61,218 bases of DNA, from contig AMYY01000020.1 of the NCBI GenBank assembly GCA_000335735.1, positions 1 through 61,218 of the forward strand, read 5' to 3'. The position numbers and the translations under genes were made by a program. Shown here piece by piece: positions 44,525 through 52,662 of this stretch. The first letter of the stretch is position 1; every line of letters starts with the position of its first letter. The notes beneath the pieces were generated by a model, which did no database searches, had not been told where the DNA came from, and saw only the letters and a list, made by a program, of their open reading frames with translations. The DNA comes from an alpha proteobacterium L41A. Lineage in GTDB: Bacteria > Pseudomonadota > Alphaproteobacteria > Caulobacterales > Caulobacteraceae.

Positions 44525-45793
44525 TTAAGCGGCCTGATCGATGGTCAGGCCGCGCACGCCCGCCAGATTGGCGTCGGTCAGGTCGGTCTGACGGGTCTGG
44601 GCGCCGTGCAGCGTCGCACGGCCCAGATCGGCGCCGGCCAGTACCGCGCGTCTCAGATCGGCGCCCGACAAGTCCGCGCCGCGTAGGACCGCCCCGGTTA
44701 AATCCGCAGGCATCAGCCGGTCGGCGGCGATCAGAAGCGGCCCTAGTTGCGCCTCGCGCATGTCCGCTCCGTTCAGTCGCGCGCCTCGCAGGCGCGCGCC
44801 ACGCAAATCGGCGCGCCGCAGTTTGGCCGAGCGCAAGTCGGCGTTATCGAGCTGGGCGCCCTGCAACTGCACCCCCTCCATATCCAGGCCGTAGAAGACC
44901 GCGCCCTTGGCCGACAGGGCGGTCAGGTTCAGGCCCGTGATCGACTTCAGCGGGCGCAGGTCGACGCCGTTGAAGACCGACGGCTGCCCCTCCGCGCCGC
45001 CGGTCTCGCACCAGCGCGCATGTTCGCGCAGCATCTCGGCGGCGGGCATCTTTTCTACGGATTCGCAGGACGACTTGTTGTCGGTCAGGGCGCCCTGCAT
45101 GTCGGCGCCGTCGGCGCGCCACATGGTCGTCTTGCAGCCCACAAGGATGGCGTCGCGCAGGTCCGCGCCCGACAGGTCCGCCCCTGACAGATCGGCGCCG
45201 GCGAGGTCGGCGCCGCGGAAATCCGCCTGTTTCAGATTGGCGCGCACCAGCTTGCAGTCCTTCATCACCGCGCCGGAGAAGTCGGCCTTCACGGCGATGA
45301 CGCCGGCCATCTTGGAGCGTTGAAGATTGGCGCCGGCCAGGCAGGCGCCGCTGGCCTCGGTCTCCTCGCGATGGCGGGGTTCGATGACCTTGAAACCCAG
45401 TCTGGCGTCGGCGGCGGCGATGGTGCCCTCGCGCAGGTCGGCCTCGAATAGATCGGCGCCCGACAGGTCCGCCCCGCGCAGACAGGCGCCGCGCAGGTCG
45501 GAACGGCGCAGGCTGGCCTCGGCCAGGATCGCATCCTGCATGTCCGCGCCGAAGAAGTTGGCGTTGTCCAGCTTGGCCCCGGTCAGATCGCAGCCTTCCA
45601 GACAGGCGGCGGCGAAATCGGCGTCGGCCAGATTGCGGCCTTTCAGGCTGAGGCCCGACAGGTCCATCCAGGCGAAGACGGCGCGCGCGCCGCCGGGTCG
45701 GGCCTGGAACAGCCGATCGTGCCGGGCGCAGATGACGTCCAGCTCCGCCTGCGTCAGGCGCTTTCTCACGAGGGGTTCAGCGGCGAGGGCCAT
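44525..45793 (-). CDS. Pentapeptide-repeat protein
   Basis: The 422-residue protein has a non-repeat head of about 40 residues (RLTQAELDVICARHDRLFQA) and then several blocks of A(D/N)LxX pentapeptide repeats (for example LRGADLSGADLFEADLRE and LAGADLSGADLSGADLRDA). They should form a right-handed quadrilateral beta-helix. A non-repeat insert lies at about 240-285 (SCESVEKMPAAEMLREHARW). There is no signal peptide. The function is unknown; gyrase-protecting Qnr-type activity is not indicated by the interrupted layout. Confidence 0.85.
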   Translation of the reverse strand: MALAAEPLVRKRLTQAELDVICARHDRLFQARPGGARAVFAWMDLSGLSLKGRNLADADFAAACLEGCDLTGAKLDNANFFGADMQDAILAEASLRRSDLRGACLRGADLSGADLFEADLREGTIAAADARLGFKVIEPRHREETEASGACLAGANLQRSKMAGVIAVKADFSGAVMKDCKLVRANLKQADFRGADLAGADLSGADLSGADLRDAILVGCKTTMWRADGADMQGALTDNKSSCESVEKMPAAEMLREHARWCETGGAEGQPSVFNGVDLRPLKSITGLNLTALSAKGAVFYGLDMEGVQLQGAQLDNADLRSAKLRRADLRGARLRGARLNGADMREAQLGPLLIAADRLMPADLTGAVLRGADLSGADLRRAVLAGADLGRATLHGAQTRQTDLTDANLAGVRGLTIDQAA

Positions 45794-45845
45794 CAGGGCA
45801 CATTACGCGCCCTGACTTAAGAAACCTTTGAACGGCCAAGCCGCC

Positions 45846-46475
45846 TCAGACGGTCAGCAGCCCCTGGGCCTGAAGGGCCTCAGCCAGCTCGCCTGGACCG
45901 GTCCACAGGCGCGTGTAGCCCGCTTCGCCCAGCCGCTTCAGCTCGGTGACCAGATCGGCCTTTGGCGAGGCGACGAACCGGCCGTCGAAGCCCGAGCCGT
46001 CCTCGCTGATGCGCACCATCGGGCGACCGGTTTCCAGTCGGTGCAGGAAGCCTTCGCACAGGGCCGCGCCCTCTTCGCACATCAGGCCGGTTTCCACGGT
46101 CAACCCTTGCGCGCGCAGGCGCTCGGTGCCGCGTCCGGCCGCAAACGGCGACGGGTCCATACAGGCGATCACGACCCGCGCCACGCCCGCCTCGGTCAGG
46201 AAGTGGGCGCAGGACTTGCGGCCCGACGACCGGGCGCCGCAGGGTTCCAGCGTGACATAGACGGTCGAGCCGACGACGTCCGCGCCGGCGGCGGGCACGG
46301 CCTGCTCCTCGGCATGGGGACGACCTCCCGGCGCGGTGGCGGCCTGGGCGATGACCCGGCCGTCCTTGACGATGACGCAGCCGACCGCCGGATTGGGCCA
46401 GGTCTCGCCCATGCGGCCGGTCGCCAGGGCGATCGCCTGGGCCATGAAGGCCTGGTCGGCTTCGCTCCAGCTCAT
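45846..46475 (-). CDS. RibD-like deaminase with a shortened second domain
   Basis: The 209-residue protein has a RibD-type zinc deaminase domain: HAEEQAV supplies the His and catalytic Glu, and [15 protein letters not shown] supplies the two Cys. [19 protein letters not shown] is characteristic of RibD rather than generic cytidine deaminases. Bifunctional RibD continues with a 200-residue reductase domain; here only about 60 residues follow ([20 protein letters not shown] and a short end). It may be a paralogue or a deaminase-only form. It overlaps the gpmA stop by four bases. Confidence 0.75.
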   Translation of the reverse strand: MSWSEADQAFMAQAIALATGRMGETWPNPAVGCVIVKDGRVIAQAATAPGGRPHAEEQAVPAAGADVVGSTVYVTLEPCGARSSGRKSCAHFLTEAGVARVVIACMDPSPFAAGRGTERLRAQGLTVETGLMCEEGAALCEGFLHRLETGRPMVRISEDGSGFDGRFVASPKADLVTELKRLGEAGYTRLWTGPGELAEALQAQGLLTV

Positions 46476-47185
46476 GATGCGGTCGGCAATGTCTCGGCGC
46501 GAGCGGCGTCGAGGTAGCGGGCGGCGGTGGGCTTCAGGTCCGCGTCCAGATCGATCTCCAGCGGATTGCCCGTCGGGATTTCGACGCCGACGATCTGATC
46601 GTCCGGCACGTTGAACAGCAGTTTGACGATGGCGCGCAGGGAGTTGCCGTGGGCGGCGATCAGCACGTCCTCGCCCGCCTTCAGACGCGGCGCGATCTCG
46701 GCGTCCCAATAGGGCTTCACCCGGTCCAGCGTGGTCTTCAGGCTTTCGGTGTCGGGAATGGCCTTGCCAGCGTAGCGCGGGTCGGCGTTGAAATCGAACT
46801 CGCCGCCGGGCGCCAGCGGGGGCGGCGGCACATCATAGCTGCGCCGCCAGATCTTGACCTGGTCTTCGCCATGCTTCTGGGCCGTCTCGGCCTTGTTCAG
46901 ACCCGTCAGACCGCCGTAATGGCGCTCGTTCAGCCGCCAGTCCTCGATCACCGGCACGTCGGTCAGGCCCGCCGACTGCAACGCCAGGGCGCCGGTGCGC
47001 TGGGCGCGCGTCAGGACCGAGGTGAACATCACAGCCGGCTTGAATCCGGCCTCGGCGATCAGTTCGCCGCCGCGACGCGCCTGGGCCTCGCCCTCCGCCG
47101 TCAGATCGACGTCGACCCAGCCGGTGAAGCGGTTTTCGAGGTTCCACTGGCTCTGGCCGTGGCGGAGCAGGATCAGGCGCGGCAT
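46472..47185 (-). CDS. gpmA: 2,3-bisphosphoglycerate-dependent phosphoglycerate mutase
   Basis: The 237-residue glycolytic enzyme shows [20 protein letters not shown] with the phosphorylated histidine, [19 protein letters not shown], and [17 protein letters not shown] with the second catalytic histidine. It interconverts 3- and 2-phosphoglycerate. Length is normal. The stop overlaps the deaminase gene by four bases. Confidence 0.95.
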   Translation of the reverse strand: MPRLILLRHGQSQWNLENRFTGWVDVDLTAEGEAQARRGGELIAEAGFKPAVMFTSVLTRAQRTGALALQSAGLTDVPVIEDWRLNERHYGGLTGLNKAETAQKHGEDQVKIWRRSYDVPPPPLAPGGEFDFNADPRYAGKAIPDTESLKTTLDRVKPYWDAEIAPRLKAGEDVLIAAHGNSLRAIVKLLFNVPDDQIVGVEIPTGNPLEIDLDADLKPTAARYLDAARAETLPTAS

Positions 47186-47302
47186 TCGGTCGGTCCTTCG
47201 GAATAGGGCCTTTCGGGGTAGGACGCCCTCCGAAGTCGGTCAAGGCTCGCGGGCCGCGCCATCGCTTGTCGCACCGCGCAGGTCGGGGTAACGGTCGGAT
47301 CG

Positions 47303-47380
47303 ATGTCCGACCGTCTTTTCTTTCCCCTGGCGCTCGCCGCCGCCGTCGTGATGATCGCCCTGGCGACCGTCTGGCCCTGA
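47303..47380 (+). CDS. Possible 25-residue membrane protein
   Basis: A short frame, starting ATG at 47303 and ending in TGA at 47378-47380, encodes MSDRLFFPLALAAAVVMIAL plus ATVWP: a single hydrophobic helix with a charged N-terminus and Trp-Pro end. I recall similar short frames in Caulobacterales, usually with a longer tail. It fills the gap between the divergently placed gpmA and the TonB receptor. No strong ribosome site is visible, so this is tentative. Confidence 0.35.
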   Translation: MSDRLFFPLALAAAVVMIALATVWP

Positions 47381-47383
47381 TCC

Positions 47384-49912
47384 TTAGAAGAGAATCTTAC
47401 GCAGATTGATGCGGAAGACGCGCCCCTGCGGGTCCAGATAGTCGCGCTGATAGTTGACCGGCGTCACGCCGTCGCTGCTGGTCACCGTGACGCGGTCGTC
47501 GAAGATGTTCTGAACGCCGAAACCGATCCGCGTGCCTTTCAGGAACGGGAAGCGCTCGACCCATGACGTGCGTTGGGTCAGGTCGGCGAACGCGAACAGA
47601 TTGACCGTGGTCCGGCCCGAGAAGTCCAGATCGGGCGAACCCAGCGCGTCGCCGTTGACCGTCGTGCCGGAGCGCCAGTTGGCGTTGACGAAGGCGCCCA
47701 CGCCGTTTCTGGATAGGCCGGTCTGAAGCTGGACCTCATGGCGCGACTGACCGCCCGAGCCGGAGATGGAATCGCCGTCCAGCAGATCCAGCGGCGCCAG
47801 ACCGTCGCGAATGGTGACCTCGTCCTGGACACGCCAGGTGTGGGTCAGCGACAGGTTGAAGATTCCTTGGCCAGGCTGCATTCCCGATCCACGGCCGCCG
47901 CGCATCCGTCCGCCGCCGCCGGGGCCGCCGGGTCCGCCCATCATCATCATGCCGCCACCAGGACCGCCGCGTCCGCCCGGACCACGACCGCCCGCCGCCG
48001 CCGGGTTCGGCTTGCCGAACGGGCGCGAGAAGTTGAAACCCCACTGAACGTCCTGCTGCTCGCGCTTGAAGAAGTTCAGCGGACGAGCGTCGATGGACAC
48101 CAGATTGCCGTCCGCATCGCGAACGAACCGATCCGGCAGGGCTGCCTCAAGGTCGGGCGTGATGGCCGGGAAGCTGGAGATTTCATTGTCCGCCTCGGTG
48201 CGGGTGTAGGCCAGGTTCAGGCGGAAATCCTTGTCCGACACCGGCTGCCAGTTGACGCCCAGCTTCAGGATGCGCCGATCCTCGGCCTGCAGATTGGGAT
48301 CGCCGCCGGTGATGCGGTTAATCTCGACGGTCTGGCCGGTGCGGAAGTCGAAAACCGGCGTATTCGGCGTCGATACCGTCGGGTCGTTCAGCTGCTGGAC
48401 CGTGGGCGCCTTGCCCTCGTCGGAATAGTTTGCCGAAAACGACAGCCGCTCGACCGGCGACCAGTTCAGCCCGGCCCCGACCGAGGACACGCCGCCGAAG
48501 TCGGACAGTTCTTGGTAGGCCAGGTTCAGATTGGCCGACAGGTCGCCGATCTTGGGCAGGACGCCGCGCTCGACGTTGGAGATCGGCAGATCGAAGTTGG
48601 CCTGGACGCTGCCAGAGTTGCGCGACTGCGACCGATCCACGGCCACGCCCGAACGCAAGCTCTCGGAATCCAGCGATTGGTAACCGGCCCCGACCTTGAA
48701 GGTCGAGGTGATGTCGCCGGCCGGCAGTTCATAGGGACGCCCGTTCAACACCAGTTCCGCCGTCGCCGTCTGGGCCACCGAGTTGGCCGTGTCACGCGGT
48801 CTCACAACGGCCCGGTCGGTCAGGTCGCCGAACGGATTGACGGTCAGATCGCCCTCGATCAGATCCTGCAGCGCATCCCCATCGACGCCGCGTCCCGTCG
48901 TGGTGTCCGTTTCGACGCGGCTGTATTCCCCCGTCGCCGTCCAGCGCCAGTCGCCGACATAGCCGTCGAACACCGTGCCCAGTTCGGCCGTGCGGGTATC
49001 GGTCTTGCGCGTTAGAGCGCCGGGCAGGTCCAGATAGCTGAACAGATTGACGTCCTGACCGGTCGGCGAAAATGGATTGGTCCCCGGCACGGTCAGCTGC
49101 ACATTGGGCAGCCCCTGGTAGCTGAAGCTGTTGGAGTCCTCCACGCTGCCGCTCAGCGTCATGCCAACCTTGTCGTTCAGGTCGTGCTTGTAGGTTCCTG
49201 ACAACGACAGCTCGTCCGTCTTGGGAAGAAGGGTGCGATAGGCGTTGGCCAGTTCGCTGTCGCCGCCGGCTGTCGTGCTGCGGTCGATGTCGCGCTCGGT
49301 CTCGAACAAGGTGTTGGAGGTCGTGCCGTTGATATCGACAGACCAGCGGTCCGAGCCGGCGATGCGCAGGACGTTGTTCTCGCTGGCGGTCGTCGTGCGG
49401 CCGCCCTGCTCCGGCCGGCTGACGTTGACCGAGGCGGTCAGGGACTTGAAGTCCGCCTTCAGCACGATGTTCACCACCCGCTGATTGGCGCTGTAGCCAT
49501 AGGACAGCGCGGTCTCTTCCGGCAGGACGTCGAAGCGCTCGATAGCCTCAGGCGGAATGCCGCGGATCTCGCGGAAGCCCGAGATACGCCGCCCGTTGAC
49601 CAGGAAGACCGGAGACCCGCCGCGCGCGCTGCGGGTCTGGGCCTCCAGCAGGGTGATCAGTTCGCCGATGTTGGTCGCACCGAACGCCTGGATTTGCTCC
49701 GCGTCATACGACACGATCGGTTCCTGCCCGCCCAGGGCCACCCCGCGCCGCGCCGCCGTCACCTCCACGTCCGGCAGAACCACCGTCGGCTCTTCCTGCT
49801 GGACCTGCGCCTGGGCTTCTACGGGTCGAGCCTCTGTGGTTTGGGCCTCAACAGGCTGGACGACACCGGCGGCGGGGGCCAGCGCAAGCAGGATAAGCGC
49901 GGTCTGGGTCAT
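47384..49912 (-). CDS. TonB-dependent outer-membrane receptor
   Basis: The 842-residue protein has a signal peptide (ending near VEA-QT), a plug domain (EPIVSYDAEQIQAFGATNIG, SPVFLVNGRRISGFREIRGI) and a long beta-barrel that ends in RINLRKILF. A Gly/Met/Arg-rich low-complexity stretch at about residues 637-677 (GGPGGGMMMMGGPGGPGGGG) lies in what should be a surface or periplasmic loop. It imports a substrate using TonB energy; the substrate is unknown. A palindrome at 49997-50015 upstream could be its operator. Confidence 0.92.
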   Translation of the reverse strand: MTQTALILLALAPAAGVVQPVEAQTTEARPVEAQAQVQQEEPTVVLPDVEVTAARRGVALGGQEPIVSYDAEQIQAFGATNIGELITLLEAQTRSARGGSPVFLVNGRRISGFREIRGIPPEAIERFDVLPEETALSYGYSANQRVVNIVLKADFKSLTASVNVSRPEQGGRTTTASENNVLRIAGSDRWSVDINGTTSNTLFETERDIDRSTTAGGDSELANAYRTLLPKTDELSLSGTYKHDLNDKVGMTLSGSVEDSNSFSYQGLPNVQLTVPGTNPFSPTGQDVNLFSYLDLPGALTRKTDTRTAELGTVFDGYVGDWRWTATGEYSRVETDTTTGRGVDGDALQDLIEGDLTVNPFGDLTDRAVVRPRDTANSVAQTATAELVLNGRPYELPAGDITSTFKVGAGYQSLDSESLRSGVAVDRSQSRNSGSVQANFDLPISNVERGVLPKIGDLSANLNLAYQELSDFGGVSSVGAGLNWSPVERLSFSANYSDEGKAPTVQQLNDPTVSTPNTPVFDFRTGQTVEINRITGGDPNLQAEDRRILKLGVNWQPVSDKDFRLNLAYTRTEADNEISSFPAITPDLEAALPDRFVRDADGNLVSIDARPLNFFKREQQDVQWGFNFSRPFGKPNPAAAGGRGPGGRGGPGGGMMMMGGPGGPGGGGRMRGGRGSGMQPGQGIFNLSLTHTWRVQDEVTIRDGLAPLDLLDGDSISGSGGQSRHEVQLQTGLSRNGVGAFVNANWRSGTTVNGDALGSPDLDFSGRTTVNLFAFADLTQRTSWVERFPFLKGTRIGFGVQNIFDDRVTVTSSDGVTPVNYQRDYLDPQGRVFRINLRKILF

Positions 49913-49996
49913 AAAACGACGATCCGGGAGATGGTTTCAGCCCTTGTCAGGACGGGACAAACATGGCCGTAAAACGACACAATTCATGAACAAAGT

Positions 49997-50015
49997 GAAA
50001 GCGTTGCGCGCTTTC
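49997..50015. promoter_or_regulatory. GAAAGCG-N5-CGCTTTC palindrome upstream of the TonB receptor
   Basis: The dyad gaaagcg-ttgcg-cgctttc is perfect over 7 bp and lies 85 bases upstream of the receptor start. LacI-family operators have a similar AAGCG/CGCTT core. It is a candidate operator only; no LacI-type regulator gene is present in the window. Confidence 0.4.
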
Positions 50016-50251
50016 AACACGACGCAAAAACCTGCGACGGAAAGTCCGCCACAGCGCGTTAAAGACTGTTGGGTTGTATTCTGAAGGCGGCCTGCAAGGT
50101 GCGCTCAAACAGGCGTCTTGGCCCAACCTCGGAGTCCAGCGATGAAGACTCCGCGTTGACCGCCTCCGGGCTTTCGGCTATAGGCCCGCCCTCTTGAGAT
50201 TTCCGCGCCGTGGACGTGTGCTCCGCGGCGTTTTCCGTTCGAAGGTTTGAC

Positions 50252-50521
50252 ATGGCCAACAACCCCGGCGCCCGCAAGGCGATCCGCAAGATCGAAGCGC
50301 GTACCGAAGTGAACAAGGCGCGCCGTTCGCGCGTCCGCACCTATCTGCGCAAGTTCCAGGAAGCTCTGGCCGGCGGCGACGCCGCCGTCGCCAAGACCGC
50401 CTTCATCGAGGCTCAGTCCGAGCTGATGCGCGCCGTCTCCAAGGGCGTCGTTCATAAGAACACCGGCTCGCGCAAGGTCTCGCGCCTGGCCGCCCAGCTG
50501 AAGAAGCTATCGGCCGCCTGA
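50252..50521 (+). CDS. rpsT: 30S ribosomal protein S20
   Basis: The 89-residue protein matches S20: [35 protein letters not shown], and the basic tail [21 protein letters not shown] sequence. Start ATG 50252 is the family start. It lies upstream of dnaA in the same orientation, as in Caulobacter. Confidence 0.97.
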   Translation: MANNPGARKAIRKIEARTEVNKARRSRVRTYLRKFQEALAGGDAAVAKTAFIEAQSELMRAVSKGVVHKNTGSRKVSRLAAQLKKLSAA

Positions 50522-50590
50522 GCCAAATTTAATCCAACAGCAAACGGAGCAGCTGTCGCTGTTTCGTTGTGGGATTATCAAGCAAGATCA

Positions 50591-50623
50591 ACGGCGAAGG
50601 CGCGCAAGCTCCTTCGCCGTTTT
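50591..50623 (+). terminator. Intrinsic terminator of rpsT
   Basis: The stem acggcgaagg/ccttcgccgt with loop cgcgcaagct-type sequence is followed by TTTT. It lies 70 bases after the rpsT stop. Confidence 0.85.
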
Positions 50624-50710
50624 GCGTTGCGGCGCTAACTGTCAAAATGCAAAACTGCGATCGACGAGCCTCGATCTCTCCGAAATTCCAAGCGGCGTCA
50701 GGGTTTGGCG

Positions 50711-50780
50711 GAGTCAAACAATTTAACTGCGAATCGACCAACGAATCAGCGTTGACCCACCCGGCTCTCGGCGTAAGTTT
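50711..50780 (+). promoter_or_regulatory. Candidate dnaA promoter with GANTC methylation sites
   Basis: GAGTC at 50711, GAATC at 50731 and GAATC at 50743 precede TTGACC at 50752-50757. GCGTAAGT follows after 13 bases, fitting the Caulobacter TTGAC-N10-14-GCTANAWC pattern. CcrM methylates GANTC and is known to affect dnaA transcription in Caulobacter. The transcription start is not shown. Confidence 0.55.
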
Positions 50781-50976
50781 TGGCCTCTAACGCACTTCCA
50801 TCCCAGCACGGATGAAGACGGCGCGGAGCTTAGGTTTCGCGTTGGCGGGAGATGTCTGTTCAGAGGTTAGACCCCGTCCGAAAAGCCTCGCTTTTCGGCG
50901 CAGGAGAAGTCGTCCCTGAGCCATCGCCCTGAAGCGCGGAAGGTCGGAATGGTTCTTCTAGGGTGAGCGGGCAAAG

Positions 50977-52467
50977 ATGGTTGGGGGCGCAACGGCGATG
51001 GCAGGCGGAACGAAGACGTCGGGACTGACGGATCCGGACCGCATCTGGAGCGAGGCGTCGGTGCGCCTGCGCGCTGAAATCGGCGATGGTCCCTTCTCCT
51101 CCTATATCGCCCCGTCGGCCGTCCGCCTGGACAACGCCGGCCATCTGATCCTGGTCACCCCGACCGCCTATGCCCGCGACTGGGTGCGCAAGAACGCCCT
51201 GCGTCGCATGAACGAGCTGTGGCTGGGCCTGGACGGCCTGTCGCGCCGCCTCGAGGTGCGCTGCCGCGCCGAAGTGGGTTCGGCCCCGCCGGCCTCGGCC
51301 GTGATGCCGGGCACTGTGGTGGACGCCGCCCCGCGCCTGGCCGCCTTCGCCGCCTCGCCGCAGATGGCTCCCGCCGCCCACGCCAGCGCCGCTCCTATCA
51401 GCGCCGATGGCGCTCGCGCTGTTCGCGCCGCCGGTCTGCAGGATCGCCTGACGTTCGACAGCTTCGTCGAGGGTCAGGGCAACGCCTTCGCCCTGGCCAT
51501 CGCCAAACAGGTGGCCAGCTGGGCCGACGGTCACTTCAACCCCGTCTTCTTCTGCGGCCCCTACGGTTACGGCAAGACCCACCTGCTGAACGCCATCGCC
51601 TGGGAGGCCCAGCGTCTGCGGCCCGAGGCCAAGGTCGTCTACCTGACCGCCGAACGCTTCCTGTCCACCTTCGTCAAGGCGATGCAGGACCGCTCGACCG
51701 CCGCCTTCAAGGAAAGCCTGCGCTCGGCCGACATGCTGCTGCTGGACGACGTCCAGTTCGTGGGCGGCAAGACGTCGACCCAGGAAGAACTGCTCTCGAC
51801 CCTGACCGCCCTGATCGAGGACGGCAAACGCATCGTCTTCTCGGCCGACCGTGCGCCCATGGCCCTGACCGAGGTCGAGCCGCGCCTGCGCAGCCACCTC
51901 GCCGCCGGGCTGACCTGCCCGGTCGAGGCAGGCGACCGCGAGCTGAAGATCGCCGTGGCCCAGAACCGTCTGAAGGCGCTGTCTGCTCTGGGCGTCGTCC
52001 AGGGCGAGGCCAACCCGGAGGTCCTGGCCCAGCTGGTGGACCGCACCCCCGGCTCGATGCGCGAGCTTGAGGGCGCCGTGAACACTCTGGCCGCCGCTGC
52101 GGGCGCGCGCCTGTCGTCGGTGTCGGTGGACGAAGCCTCGACCCTTTTGGGAATGGCCATGCGCGGCGGCCCCGAGCGCCGCATCACCGTGGACGAGATC
52201 CAGAAGACGGTCGCCGACCACTTCAACATGAAACAGGCCGACCTGCTCAGCGAGCGCCGCACCCGTTCGGTCGCCCGCCCGCGCCAGATCGCCATGTATC
52301 TGTGCAAGCAGCACACGACCCGCTCCTACCCCGACATCGGTCGTCGTTTCGGCGGGCGCGACCACACCACGGTCCTGCACGGCGTGCGCAAGATCGAGGA
52401 GCTGATGCCGCAGGACGATCAGATCGCCCGCGACGTAGAGGCCCTGACGCGCAAGCTGCGGGGCTGA
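50977..52467 (+). CDS. dnaA: Chromosomal replication initiator DnaA
   Basis: The 496-residue initiator has the N-terminal domain I (RIWSEASVRLRAEIGDGPFS), an Ala-rich linker, AAA+ motifs (Walker A GPYGYGKTHLLNAIA, Walker B LLLDDVQFV) and the DNA-binding domain IV (SYPDIGRRFGGRDHTTVLHG). It unwinds the origin. ATG codons at 50977 and 50998 both fit. It is followed by a palindromic repeat and then dnaN. Confidence 0.97.
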   Translation: MVGGATAMAGGTKTSGLTDPDRIWSEASVRLRAEIGDGPFSSYIAPSAVRLDNAGHLILVTPTAYARDWVRKNALRRMNELWLGLDGLSRRLEVRCRAEVGSAPPASAVMPGTVVDAAPRLAAFAASPQMAPAAHASAAPISADGARAVRAAGLQDRLTFDSFVEGQGNAFALAIAKQVASWADGHFNPVFFCGPYGYGKTHLLNAIAWEAQRLRPEAKVVYLTAERFLSTFVKAMQDRSTAAFKESLRSADMLLLDDVQFVGGKTSTQEELLSTLTALIEDGKRIVFSADRAPMALTEVEPRLRSHLAAGLTCPVEAGDRELKIAVAQNRLKALSALGVVQGEANPEVLAQLVDRTPGSMRELEGAVNTLAAAAGARLSSVSVDEASTLLGMAMRGGPERRITVDEIQKTVADHFNMKQADLLSERRTRSVARPRQIAMYLCKQHTTRSYPDIGRRFGGRDHTTVLHGVRKIEELMPQDDQIARDVEALTRKLRG

Positions 52468-52470
52468 TTT

Positions 52471-52579
52471 CGAGCGGCGAGTGACGCGTGGCGAGTGACG
52501 AGCGAGGAGAAACTGTCTCCTCCTACCGAGTTGCCCCCAATATCCACTCGCCACTCGCCACTAACCACGCGCCACTTCC
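52471..52579. repeat. GCGAGTG-type palindromic repeat, copy 2 (dnaA-dnaN gap)
   Basis: The left arm at 52471-52507 (GCGGCGAGTGACGCGTGGCG and on) pairs with CCACTCGCCACTCGCCACTA at 52544-52579. An inner stem gaggaga/tctcctc at 52504-52523 sits in the loop. The unit matches the repeat at 3249-3351 in the opposite orientation. It starts four bases after the dnaA stop. Confidence 0.75.
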
Positions 52580-52662
52580 TTGCAGCCCGCGCCCAATCCG
52601 CTAGTGTCCCAGGTCACTTAACCGCAGCCGCCTTGCGAGTCGGCCGCGCCGGGCGAGACGAC

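Larger units (their letters stand above)
50522..50976. other. rpsT-dnaA intergenic region
   Basis: The 455 bases contain the rpsT terminator (50591-50623), three GANTC sites (50711, 50731 and 50743) and a TTGACC promoter candidate. I see no TTATCCACA-like DnaA-box cluster, so there is no sign that this is the replication origin. A leader of about 190 bases precedes dnaA. Confidence 0.6.

Noticed and set aside
44525..45793. Qnr-like gyrase-protecting protein
   Set aside because: The pentapeptide blocks are interrupted by a non-repeat insert and preceded by a non-repeat head, unlike compact Qnr/MfpA proteins.
50522..50976. Replication origin next to dnaA
   Set aside because: No cluster of DnaA-box-like sequences or AT-rich unwinding element is visible, and in Caulobacter the origin is elsewhere (near hemE).
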